Source of the DNA: Nocardioides luteus
GTDB lineage: Bacteria > Actinomycetota > Actinomycetes > Propionibacteriales > Nocardioidaceae
DNA: 46,922 bases
Direction: 5' to 3'
Assembly: GCF_000960475.2 (NCBI RefSeq)
Contig: NZ_JZDQ02000045.1
Location: 1 to 46,922, forward strand
In this document: in pieces, positions 24,758 through 32,678 of the stretch
Layout: every line of letters begins with the position of its first letter
How positions within the stretch are numbered: the first letter of the stretch is position 1
Translations under genes and position numbers: made by a program
The notes under the pieces: generated by a model
The model's input: only the letters and a program-made list of their open reading frames with translations
The model's database searches: none
Told to the model about the DNA's origin: nothing

Positions 24758-26008
24758 TCAGGACAGGGCGTCGCGGATCGGGACGAACTTGGCCTGGGTC
24801 TCGGCCAGCTCGGTCTCCGGGTCGGAGCTCGCCACGATGCCGCAGCCGGCGAAGAGGCGGGCGGTGCGGTCGTCGATCATCTCGGCCGAGCGCAGCGCGA
24901 TGCCCCACTCGCCGTCGCCGGTGGCGTCCATCCAGCCGACCGGCCCGGCGTAGCGGGCACGTTCCATCGACTCGATCTCGGCGATGAGGGCGACGGCGTC
25001 CTCGCGCGGGGTGCCGCCGACCGCGGCCGAGGGGTGCAGCGCGGCGGCCAGATCGAGCGAGCTCACCCCGTCGCTGGCCACGCCGGTGATGTCGGTGGCC
25101 AGGTGCATCACGTTGGGCAGCTTGAGCACGAAGGGCGCCTCGGGCACGTTCATCGAGGAGCAGTGCGGCTCCAGGGCGTCGGCGACCGACCTGGCGGCGT
25201 ACTCGTGCTCCTCGAGGTTCTTCGACGACTCCGCCAGCGACGCGGCCAGGGCGTGGTCGAGGTCCTCCTCGCCGGTCGGCCAGATCGTCCCGGCGAGCAC
25301 GCGGGACGTGACCAGGCCGCGCTCGCGGCGTACGAGCAGCTCCGGGGTGGCGCCGAAGAGGTCGTCGACGTGGAAGGTCCAGCACGTCGGGTACGCAGCG
25401 GCCAACCGCCGCAGCACGGCCCGGATGTCGATCGGGGCGCTGGCCGCGGCGAGCAGGTCGCGGGCCAGGACGACCTTGTCGAGGTCGCCGTGCTGGAGCC
25501 GGGCGACGGCGTCGGCGACGATCCGCATCCAGTGCTCGCCGTCGACGTACGCATCGGCGAAGACGACATCGCGCGGTGCCTCGGGCTGCGGCGTCGGAGC
25601 CAGGGGAGGAGGCGGGGTGGCGGCCGGGCCGACGGTGGTCACCCAGGCGACGTCACCTCGCTTGCCGACGACGACCGCGGGCACCTTGAGGACGGAGAAT
25701 CCCGGCAGGTCGGCGAAGGAGAAGGAGCCGAAGCCGACCAGGCCGGTGCCGGGCTCGCCCACGGGGTCGGAGACCGTCGAGACGGCCGCCAGCTCCTCGA
25801 ACCACTTGGCCGCGTGCGCGAACCGCTCCGGGCCGGACGTACGGATCTCGGCGGCGGTGCCCCAGCCGACCAGGCCCTCGCCGTGGCGCACCCAGGACAG
25901 GACGCGGCGCCGGGCGGGCAGCAGCGCGAGCAGGTCCTCGAGCGTCTCCGACCCGGCGTCGAGGGCCACGGTGGTGGCCACCAGGGACCGCTGCTCAGAC
26001 TCACTCAC
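24758..26008 (-). CDS. menF: Isochorismate synthase (MenF)
   Basis: This chorismate-binding enzyme converts chorismate to isochorismate, feeding MenD. The C-terminal half has family blocks KVVLARDLLAA, TPELLVRRERG, LAGTIWPTGEE, SSKNLEEHEYAA, HPSAAVGGTPRE and YAGPVGWMDATGDGEW. Start chosen: GTG 26008, second of two adjacent GTGs, six bases after TACTCT on the minus strand, as expected for a leaderless mRNA; GTG 26011 is the alternative. This gives 416 residues, a normal length. The longer open frame upstream runs into the divergent promoter region and is rejected. Confidence 0.92.
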   Translation of the reverse strand: MSESEQRSLVATTVALDAGSETLEDLLALLPARRRVLSWVRHGEGLVGWGTAAEIRTSGPERFAHAAKWFEELAAVSTVSDPVGEPGTGLVGFGSFSFADLPGFSVLKVPAVVVGKRGDVAWVTTVGPAATPPPPLAPTPQPEAPRDVVFADAYVDGEHWMRIVADAVARLQHGDLDKVVLARDLLAAASAPIDIRAVLRRLAAAYPTCWTFHVDDLFGATPELLVRRERGLVTSRVLAGTIWPTGEEDLDHALAASLAESSKNLEEHEYAARSVADALEPHCSSMNVPEAPFVLKLPNVMHLATDITGVASDGVSSLDLAAALHPSAAVGGTPREDAVALIAEIESMERARYAGPVGWMDATGDGEWGIALRSAEMIDDRTARLFAGCGIVASSDPETELAETQAKFVPIRDALS

Positions 26009-26114
26009 CACACCAGAGTATCGGCGTGGTGTCGGCCGGGACGAGTCGAAGTGATGTATGTGGCGTACGCCCCAGTTGCCATACCTGACCACATGGGTTG
26101 TAGCGTGCCCTGGC
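26009..26114. promoter_or_regulatory. Divergent promoter region, menF / hypothetical membrane protein
   Basis: Minus-strand -10 TACTCT (26015-26020) precedes menF by six bases. Plus-strand TAGCGT (26101-26106) precedes the GTG of the next gene by eight. Both look like leaderless starts. No clear palindrome is seen between them. Confidence 0.45.
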
Positions 26115-26696
26115 GTGAGTACCAACAAAGAGCAGTCGTTCGTCGCAGAGAACGGCATCACCCTCGGCATCATCGCCTTGGCCCTCTTCGTCGTGCTGGG
26201 CGTGGGCCTGCCGCGGTGGGTTGGCGACTCCGACTCCCACTCGGGGGTGAAGATCACCCTCCCGGAGACGCTGTCCGGCGGCTACAAGCCGGCGGACAAG
26301 AAGTCCTCCTACGACCTCGACGTCATCAAGAAGCAGGGCGCGTCCGAGGACCAGCTGGACATGTACATCAAGCAGAACGCGACCAGTTCGAAGACCGAGG
26401 ACCGCAACGTGTCCGACGCTCTCGGGTTCTCGATGGCCACGCGCACCTACATCACCAAGGACATGAAGAAGTCCGTGATGATCCGTGCCTTCGCCGGCGA
26501 CGGCAGCGCCTACTACGGCGGTGGCGAGGTCTCCAAGGTGGGCGACAACGTCTGCTACTCCAGCGCCGACCAGTCGACCGGTCAGACCCAGGCGACCTGC
26601 TCGCACGCGTCCGACGACCTGACCGTCCAGGCGACCGCGGCCTCGAAGAAGGACGCGGCGAAGTACGCCGACGAGATCTTCGACAAGCTCGCCTGA
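26115..26696 (+). CDS. Hypothetical membrane-anchored secreted protein
   Basis: 193 residues: short polar N-terminus, one helix (GIIALALFVVLGVGLPRWV, about 16-34), then an outer domain rich in Lys, Asp and Ser. It contains two Cys in VCYSSADQSTGQTQATCSH that could form a disulfide. No lipobox. I do not recognise the family. The GTG at 26115 is chosen from the TAGCGT element eight bases upstream. It is 37 bases before menG and may share its transcript. Confidence 0.68.
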   Translation: MSTNKEQSFVAENGITLGIIALALFVVLGVGLPRWVGDSDSHSGVKITLPETLSGGYKPADKKSSYDLDVIKKQGASEDQLDMYIKQNATSSKTEDRNVSDALGFSMATRTYITKDMKKSVMIRAFAGDGSAYYGGGEVSKVGDNVCYSSADQSTGQTQATCSHASDDLTVQATAASKKDAAKYADEIFDKLA

Positions 26697-26733
26697 GTTC
26701 GGTCCGGACAGCGACCCGAGACAGAATCCTCCT

Positions 26734-27423
26734 GTGACCCGAGCAGATCTGGACAAGCAGCCCGGCGAGGTACGTCGGATGTTCGACGCCGTGGCCAAGC
26801 GCTACGACCTCACCAACGACGTGCTCTCGCTCGGCCAGGACCGGCGCTGGCGGCGTGAGGTCATCAAGGCCGTCGACCCGAAGCCGGGCGAACTCGTGCT
26901 CGACCTCGCCGCCGGCACCGGCACTTCGTCCCAGCCGTTCCTGGACGCGGGCGCCACGGTGGTCCCGACGGACTTCTCGATCGGCATGCTCCAGGTCGGC
27001 AAGCAGGCCAAGCCGCACCTGCCGTTCACGGCCGGCGACGGCACCCGGCTGCCCTACCGCGACGGCACCTTCGACGCGGTCACGATCTCGTTCGGTCTGC
27101 GCAACATCGTCGACCCGGCGGCCGGCCTGCGCGAGCTGCGCCGGGTCACCCGCCCCGGCGGCCGGATCGTGGTCTGCGAGTTCTCGCACCCGACCTGGAA
27201 GCCGTTCCGGACGGTCTACGTGGAATACCTGATGAGGGCCCTGCCGCCGGTGGCCCGCGCGGTCTCCTCATCGCCCGATGCCTACGTCTACCTGGCCGAG
27301 TCCATCCGGGCCTGGCCCGACCAGGCAGGTCTCGCAGACCTGCTCTCCGCGTCCGGTTGGCAGTCGCCGACCTGGACGAATCTGTCCGGCGGAATCGTCG
27401 CTCTCCACCACGCGACGGCTTGA
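26734..27423 (+). CDS. menG: Demethylmenaquinone methyltransferase (MenG/UbiE)
   Basis: This SAM-dependent methylase performs the last ring methylation to menaquinone. 229 residues with VRRMFDAVAKRYDLTNDVLSLGQDRRWR at the N-terminus, SAM loop VLDLAAGTGTSS (55-66), GDGTRLPYRDGTFDAVTISFGLRN and CEFSHPTW. All are typical UbiE/MenG signatures. GTG start with TCCTCCT just before it, which offers no Shine-Dalgarno match; AGAAT upstream may be part of a -10 for a leaderless message. A geranylgeranyl-reductase-like gene (menJ type), often found near here in actinobacteria, is not present. Confidence 0.94.
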   Translation: MTRADLDKQPGEVRRMFDAVAKRYDLTNDVLSLGQDRRWRREVIKAVDPKPGELVLDLAAGTGTSSQPFLDAGATVVPTDFSIGMLQVGKQAKPHLPFTAGDGTRLPYRDGTFDAVTISFGLRNIVDPAAGLRELRRVTRPGGRIVVCEFSHPTWKPFRTVYVEYLMRALPPVARAVSSSPDAYVYLAESIRAWPDQAGLADLLSASGWQSPTWTNLSGGIVALHHATA

Positions 27424-27442
27424 TCTCTGCGAAAGTTCAACC

Positions 27443-28120
27443 ATGACCTCCACGTTGCCTTGGGACGGAATCTTGATGCCCCGCGAGGCCTACGGCCCCG
27501 CAGCGGTCAAGGCCAGGGACTCGCTCACCGACGCGGCTGCACAGGGCGACTGGCGCCGCGCGCTCTCGCAGGTGCGCAACGACTACACGGTCGGCGTCAA
27601 CACCTGGAAGATCGGTGGCGAGTCGATGTTCACGCCGCTCCACCACGCCGCCTACCTCGGTGCGCCGCGGGAGACCGTGCAGGAGCTGCTCTCGCTGGGC
27701 GGCGTTCGTTCGCTGCCGACGGCTCACGGTGAGACGCCCTATCAGCTCGCCAAGCGTCGCGGTCACGAGCACCTGGTCGACATGCTCGACCCCTACTACC
27801 GCCCCGGCACCCCGCTCGGTGACAACCTCGAGGGCGTCAACCACCACGTGAACGCGACCCTCGCCGAGCTGACCGCCGAGTTCCGTGGCGACTACCAGCT
27901 GCGCACCTTCGACGTCCGGCTCATCTCCGAGGAGGGCGGCCCCGACGAGGCCTGGTTCACCGCCCCGGGGATGTACGGCGGCATCCGCATCGGCATGTTC
28001 TGGGGCCGCGCCCACCTGGAGTACAACTCCCGCCTGGGCGACTCCTACGCCGTCGTGGGGCCGGAGGGCTCGGCGTACGTGTCGCGCTCCAAGCGCGCGC
28101 TTCCCCTGCCCACTCGCTGA
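27443..28120 (+). CDS. Ankyrin-repeat protein
   Basis: 225 residues. About 28-115 holds ankyrin-type helices: TDAAAQGDWRRALSQV, FTPLHHAAYLGAPRETVQELLSLGG and ETPYQLAKRRGHEHLVDML. The TPLHHAA and TPYQLAKRRGH patterns mark at least two full repeats and a partial one. The C-terminal half (about 125-225, with FDVRLISEEGG and FWGRAHLEYNS) is a separate unrecognised domain. Cytoplasmic, no signal. Ankyrin repeats bind proteins; the partner is unknown. Confidence 0.8.
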   Translation: MTSTLPWDGILMPREAYGPAAVKARDSLTDAAAQGDWRRALSQVRNDYTVGVNTWKIGGESMFTPLHHAAYLGAPRETVQELLSLGGVRSLPTAHGETPYQLAKRRGHEHLVDMLDPYYRPGTPLGDNLEGVNHHVNATLAELTAEFRGDYQLRTFDVRLISEEGGPDEAWFTAPGMYGGIRIGMFWGRAHLEYNSRLGDSYAVVGPEGSAYVSRSKRALPLPTR

Positions 28121-28164
28121 CCCGAGGCCTGTTGGCTTCTGCCGCTACGGCATGATGCGGCGTC

Positions 28165-29124
28165 GTGACTGACTCGATCGACGCGCCGGACGCCACTTGG
28201 ACGGTGACCGCCGAGGAACGGCGCGAGTTCATGCGCGCGTATCGGCGGTGGTGGGTGCGGCAGCCTTCGACCTGGTTGGGTTTGTGCGTAGCCGTGGGGA
28301 TCATCGCCGGCGCTGCGATGGTGCTCGACTGGCACCCGGTCGTGGCGATCGCCGCCCTGCTTGCCTCTGTGGCGCTGATCATCGGGATCTCGGTGCGGCG
28401 GGTCCGACAGGTCTACCCCGTCGGAGAGACCTTCCGTTCCTGGGCGGGCGCGACGGCATACCGGCTCGACGGCCGCGGTGGCGGTATGGAGATCAACTGG
28501 GATCGCATCGCTGCTGCGAACGTCGGGCCGATCGCCGTGCACCTGCGGACACTGAGTCCGAAGCAGAATCTCCTGGTGGCTCGGCAGGTGCTGGGTGAGC
28601 AGGCGAGGGCGCGCCTGGACCGCGGTGTCGATGGACGTGTCGTCGAACCGGTTGCTCGCGAGGATGCGCCCGGCGAGCGCTCCGTGGTCGTCGACCGAAA
28701 GCTGCAGATCGCCCTGTGTGCGGCGGCAGTGCGCCGCTTCCGCGTGGCGGGCTGGATCGTGGTCGCCGCAGCCGTGCTGGTGGTGCTTCTCGGGGTAGCT
28801 GGCGGCGACCTTTGGCCGGCTCTGCGGACGGCAGGAGGGTTGATGCTCGCCCTGGGCGTCATCATCGCCGTTACCGTCGTTCCGACGATCGGCACCTACC
28901 CGATCGGGTCGACGATCAGCGGTTCCTTCGGTGAGTATCTGGTGGTCCGTGGCCCGTGGGGACGTACGTCGATCCACCGGTCCAAGCTCGCGCCGGTCGC
29001 CAGGACGAGGTATGCGATTGTCTTCAGGTCGGGCGCAGCGCGGGTGATCGTGCCGCGGGCGATCCTCGACGAGGAGTCGGTTTCTCCAGACGTACGCGCC
29101 GTGCGAAGGTCGACGCATGGATGA
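28165..29124 (+). CDS. Internally duplicated four-helix membrane protein (YPVG module, paralogue 1)
   Basis: 319 residues in two similar halves. Each has an Arg-rich approach, a pair of membrane helices (about 37-54/60-75 and 195-213/222-242) and then a YP[VI]G-x-T motif: VYPVGETFRSWAG in half 1, TYPIGSTISGSFGEYLVVRGPWG in half 2. The motif opens a beta-rich cytoplasmic segment that recalls YcxB/PH-like domains, but the match is loose. GTG start. Its stop overlaps the HD-domain gene start by eight bases. A paralogue with the same layout lies just beyond that gene. Confidence 0.72.
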   Translation: MTDSIDAPDATWTVTAEERREFMRAYRRWWVRQPSTWLGLCVAVGIIAGAAMVLDWHPVVAIAALLASVALIIGISVRRVRQVYPVGETFRSWAGATAYRLDGRGGGMEINWDRIAAANVGPIAVHLRTLSPKQNLLVARQVLGEQARARLDRGVDGRVVEPVAREDAPGERSVVVDRKLQIALCAAAVRRFRVAGWIVVAAAVLVVLLGVAGGDLWPALRTAGGLMLALGVIIAVTVVPTIGTYPIGSTISGSFGEYLVVRGPWGRTSIHRSKLAPVARTRYAIVFRSGAARVIVPRAILDEESVSPDVRAVRRSTHG

Positions 29125-29767
29125 CTCGCCTGCCGACCTGATCATCGACCTGAACCCGCTCCCGGACGAGATCGGCGGGAGGCTGCGAGCCCAGCTGGAG
29201 TTCATCGCCGAGGCCGACAGGCTCAAGACGATCCTGCGCGCCTCGCCGCTGGCCGCGGCAGACCGCCGAGAGAACGACGCCGAGCACTCCTGGCACCTGG
29301 CGCTGATGGTGCTGCTGCTGGCCGAGTACGCCGACGAGCCGATCGACGTCGGGCACGCGATCAAGCTCGTGATCATCCACGACATGGTCGAGATCTACGC
29401 CGGCGACAGCCCGGTCTTCGACCCCGCCGCGGTCGTCGACCAGGTCGAGCGCGAGCTCGCCGCCGCCGACAAGCTCTTCACCATGCTGCCGCCGGATCAG
29501 GCAGGCGAGATCCGGGCGCTGTGGGACGAGTTCGAGGCCGCTCAAACCCCCGAGGCGCGCTTTTGCAAGGCGATGGACCGCCTCGAGCCGATGCTCCTGA
29601 ACTGGCTCAACCGCGGTGGCACCTGGAGCATGCCAGGTGCCACGGAGTCCCGCGTGCGGGCGCGTGAGGCCGGCGTCGTCGCCGCCTCGACGACCCTCGG
29701 CGAAGCCACCGACGCCATCGTCCGTGCGGGGCTTGCGAAGGGCTGGATCCGTCCCGATCCCGACTGA
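29117..29767 (+). CDS. HD-domain phosphohydrolase (YfbR/HDDC2-like)
   Basis: 216 residues. The HD metal pattern is complete: H57 in NDAEHSWHLAL, H88-D89 in VIIHDMVEIYAGD, and a late Asp in KAMDRLEP. Family resemblance is to YfbR/HDDC2-like 5'-deoxynucleotidases that dephosphorylate nucleoside monophosphates; exact substrate not provable here. It is translationally linked to paralogue 1 (8-base overlap) and followed by paralogue 2 after 88 bases. Confidence 0.88.
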   Translation: MDDSPADLIIDLNPLPDEIGGRLRAQLEFIAEADRLKTILRASPLAAADRRENDAEHSWHLALMVLLLAEYADEPIDVGHAIKLVIIHDMVEIYAGDSPVFDPAAVVDQVERELAAADKLFTMLPPDQAGEIRALWDEFEAAQTPEARFCKAMDRLEPMLLNWLNRGGTWSMPGATESRVRAREAGVVAASTTLGEATDAIVRAGLAKGWIRPDPD

Positions 29768-29813
29768 GGATGACCTGATCCCGGTTTGCCCGAATTCCCG
29801 CCGGGGTATCCAG

Positions 29814-29819
29814 TACGCT
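29814..29819 (+). promoter_or_regulatory. Candidate -10 element before paralogue 2
   Basis: TACGCT fits TANNNT and lies 36 bases upstream of the chosen GTG. It suggests a separate promoter for the second YPVG-module gene. Confidence 0.35.
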
Positions 29820-29855
29820 GCGGCGACTTCTGTGGGGACGCTGAGGAGGCCGCTC

Positions 29856-30923
29856 GTGGATGCGGATGTGGTGCCGGGCTCGGTGACGGACTGGACCGTC
29901 ACTCTCGAGGATCAGCGTCGGCTCAAGTGGGCCATGGTGAGGTTGCGGCTGCGGAGCTGGGCCTACTGGGTCTCGGGGTTGGTTCTGCCTGTGCTGATCG
30001 CCGGCCTCTTCTGGTTCGCCCTGCATGATCCCGCCGTGGGATCCATCCCCCAGGCTCTCGAGCTCGGGATCACGGTCTCGATCGGCGCCGTCTTCATGGC
30101 GTTGGCGATGTCGGTGCCTCTGGCCACGTTGCCGGGCCGTGTGGAGCGCGAATACCCCGTCGGAGCGACGTTGACGGCATGGGCATCGGAGGCCGGCCTG
30201 GGTGTGCGTACGCTCAGGCGATTGACGCTCTACCCCTGGTCGCGACTGACCGATGTCGACGTGGGGCCGGTGTTCGTGCGGTGCCGGCAGGAAGGCCAGA
30301 AGACGCTGGCCGTGCCGGCCTATCTTCCGAGCGGTCCGGATGAGGTGGCGCGGTCGGTCGACTTCCCGGTTCAGCTCATCGGGCCGGAGATCAGACGAGA
30401 GCTGGCCATGAGGGTGAGCAAGGGGTCTGCGCAGGCCCCGATGGCAGAAGAGCAGGTCGTCGTCGATCGGCCCCTGAGGTGGCGGCTCGTCCGGGCGTGG
30501 CTTCGGGCGCAGTTCGGCATCTCGTTGTGGCTGTACCCAGCCGCCGTCGGCCTCAACCTCCCGATCCAGGTCGCCATCGGCTCTTACAGGTTGGCGATCG
30601 CAATGACGGTGATGGCGGCGCTCAGCCCCATCATCTGGCTGCTCGCCGGCGAGGGCCGGATGTCGGGGATGTATCCCGTCGGCGCCACGGTTGGCGGTTC
30701 GGTGGGTGAGTGGCTCGAGATCCAGGGGCCCTGGGGAAGCGTCGCCTGGCACCACACCTGGCTGAAGCTGCGCCGGTGGACCAAGCACACCGTGACGTAC
30801 GAGATGGTGCAGGTCGGTCCCGGCGGAATGCCGTCCGTCCTGACCAATGCCGACAAGCGGATCGTCGTGATCCCCCGAGCGTTCCTCGACGCTCCGACGC
30901 CGGCCGCGAGCGCCGAAGCCTGA
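29856..30923 (+). CDS. Internally duplicated four-helix membrane protein (YPVG module, paralogue 2)
   Basis: 355 residues with the same plan as the gene at 28165: TVTLEDQRRLKWAMVRLRLRSW lead-in (paralogue 1 has TVTAEERREFMRAYRRWW), a helix pair, EYPVGATLTAWAS, a cytoplasmic segment, a second helix pair, then MYPVGATVGGSVGEWLEIQGPWG. The GTG at 29856 is preceded by GAGGAGG at ideal distance and is preferred over GTG 29832. Function unknown. Two palindromes follow the stop. Confidence 0.74.
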   Translation: MDADVVPGSVTDWTVTLEDQRRLKWAMVRLRLRSWAYWVSGLVLPVLIAGLFWFALHDPAVGSIPQALELGITVSIGAVFMALAMSVPLATLPGRVEREYPVGATLTAWASEAGLGVRTLRRLTLYPWSRLTDVDVGPVFVRCRQEGQKTLAVPAYLPSGPDEVARSVDFPVQLIGPEIRRELAMRVSKGSAQAPMAEEQVVVDRPLRWRLVRAWLRAQFGISLWLYPAAVGLNLPIQVAIGSYRLAIAMTVMAALSPIIWLLAGEGRMSGMYPVGATVGGSVGEWLEIQGPWGSVAWHHTWLKLRRWTKHTVTYEMVQVGPGGMPSVLTNADKRIVVIPRAFLDAPTPAASAEA

Positions 30924-30931
30924 CCCGCCAC

Positions 30932-30951
30932 AACCCCGCCATGGCGTGGTT
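30932..30951. terminator. Palindrome after paralogue 2
   Basis: AACCCCGCC (30932-30940) pairs with GGCGTGGTT (30943-30951) with one mismatch around AT. It starts 9 bases after the stop. A candidate terminator without T-run; its CGCCATGGCG centre recurs in the next palindrome. Confidence 0.35.
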
Positions 30952-30973
30952 CTGCAGGCGTTTGCCGCCGTAT

Positions 30974-31013
30974 GCGCGGGCACATTCCCACCATGGCGGG
31001 AAAGTGCCCGCGC
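30974..31013. terminator. 40-bp imperfect palindrome upstream of nuoA
   Basis: Outer arms GCGCGGGCAC (30974-30983) and GTGCCCGCGC (31004-31013) are exact. Inner arms TTCCC and GGGAA continue the pairing around CCATGG with few mismatches. It could end upstream transcription or extrude as a cruciform ahead of the nuo promoter. Confidence 0.5.
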
Positions 31014-31074
31014 GCCATTTCAGCAACCCACTTGCAATCCGCCGCAGGAGTGGCAGGATGTGAGTTGGCCCACA

Positions 31075-31092
31075 TTGTGATTCTATTCACAA
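31075..31092. promoter_or_regulatory. Rex-like (also CRP-like) operator upstream of nuoA
   Basis: TTGTGATTCTATTCACAA matches the Rex site TTGTGAANNNNTTCACAA at 13 of 14 defined bases. It also contains the CRP/GlxR core TGTGA-N6-TCACA exactly. It ends 41 bases before the nuoA ATG. Rex senses NADH/NAD+ and is known to control respiratory genes in streptomycetes, so Rex is the favoured reading; a CRP-family protein is the alternative. Confidence 0.72.
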
Positions 31093-31133
31093 AGTCTCAA
31101 ACAGGGGTGGGCCGGCTCAGGGTAGGAGGCGAG

Positions 31134-31490
31134 ATGGAGCTCTACGTGCCGGTGCTCGCGTTGGCGGGACTGGCGACGCTCTTCGCGGTCGGTTCGGTGG
31201 TGATGAGCTCGGTCGTGGGACCGCGTCGGGCCAACCAGGCCAAGGCGGATCCCTACGAGTGCGGGATCGAGGCCACGCCACAGGCGCTGGGCGGTCGCTT
31301 CCCGGTGAAGTACTACATCACCGCGATGCTCTTCATCATCTTCGACATCGAGATCATCTTCCTCTACCCGTGGGCCGTCAGGTTCGACTCGATGGGATGG
31401 TTCGGTCTCGCCGAGATGGGCCTGTTCCTGCTGACCGTCTTTGTCGCGTACGCCTATGTGTGGCGCCGCGGTGGATTGGACTGGGACTGA
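31134..31490 (+). CDS. nuoA: NADH-quinone oxidoreductase subunit A
   Basis: 118-residue, three-helix membrane subunit of complex I. It has DPYECGIEATPQALGGRFPVKYYITAMLFIIFDIEIIFLYPWA, the hallmark loop and helix 2 with conserved Cys and acidic residues. AGGAGG lies six bases before the ATG. It heads a 14-gene nuo operon ordered A to N; nearly every junction overlaps. Confidence 0.97.
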   Translation: MELYVPVLALAGLATLFAVGSVVMSSVVGPRRANQAKADPYECGIEATPQALGGRFPVKYYITAMLFIIFDIEIIFLYPWAVRFDSMGWFGLAEMGLFLLTVFVAYAYVWRRGGLDWD

Positions 31491-31491
31491 C

Positions 31492-32042
<551 letters not shown>

Positions 32043-32046
<4 letters not shown>

Positions 32047-32678
32047 GCGAGAACATCGGCCAGAACAGCGGCATGTTCGGCGTGAGCGACACCGGCGACA
32101 CGAGCGGCTACGGCGGTCTCACCCGCCGCCACTCGATGCCGAGCCGCACCAGCGACGTCGGGGTGCAGCCCTACGGTGGCTGGTTCAAGGAGATCGCCGA
32201 CGCGCTCGCCTTCACCGAGGCGGAGGCGGTCATCCACCGTGGAGAGCTGACCTTCCACGTACGCCGCGAGCGGCTGCTGGAGGCCCTGCGGGTGCTCCGC
32301 GACGAGCTGCGCTTCGAGCTGTGCTCGGGGGTGTCCGGGGTGCACTACCCGGCTGACCAGGGCAAAGAGCTCCACGCGGTCTACCACCTGCTCTCGATGA
32401 CCTACAACCGCCGGGTGCGGATCGAGACCTCTGCGCCCGACGAGGACCCGCACGTGCCGAGCGGGGTGGCCATCTACCCGACGCTCGACTGGCACGAGCG
32501 CGAGACCTACGACATGTTCGGGATCGTCTTCGACGGCCACCCGGGCCTGACCAGGATCCTGATGCCCGACGACTGGCCCGGACACCCGCAACGCAAGGAC
32601 TACCCGCTCGGCGGGATCCCGGTGGAATACCACGGCGCGACGATCCCGCCGCCGGACACGCGGAGGAGCTACTCATGA
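32043..32678 (+). CDS. nuoC: NADH-quinone oxidoreductase subunit C
   Basis: 211 residues. Peripheral-arm subunit without cofactor. It has the 30-kDa signature WHERETYDMFGIVFDGHPGLTRILMPDDW and the C-terminal RKDYPLGGIPVEY. The first 40 residues are a Gly/Ser-rich extension. GTG start in a GTGA overlap with nuoB. Confidence 0.96.
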
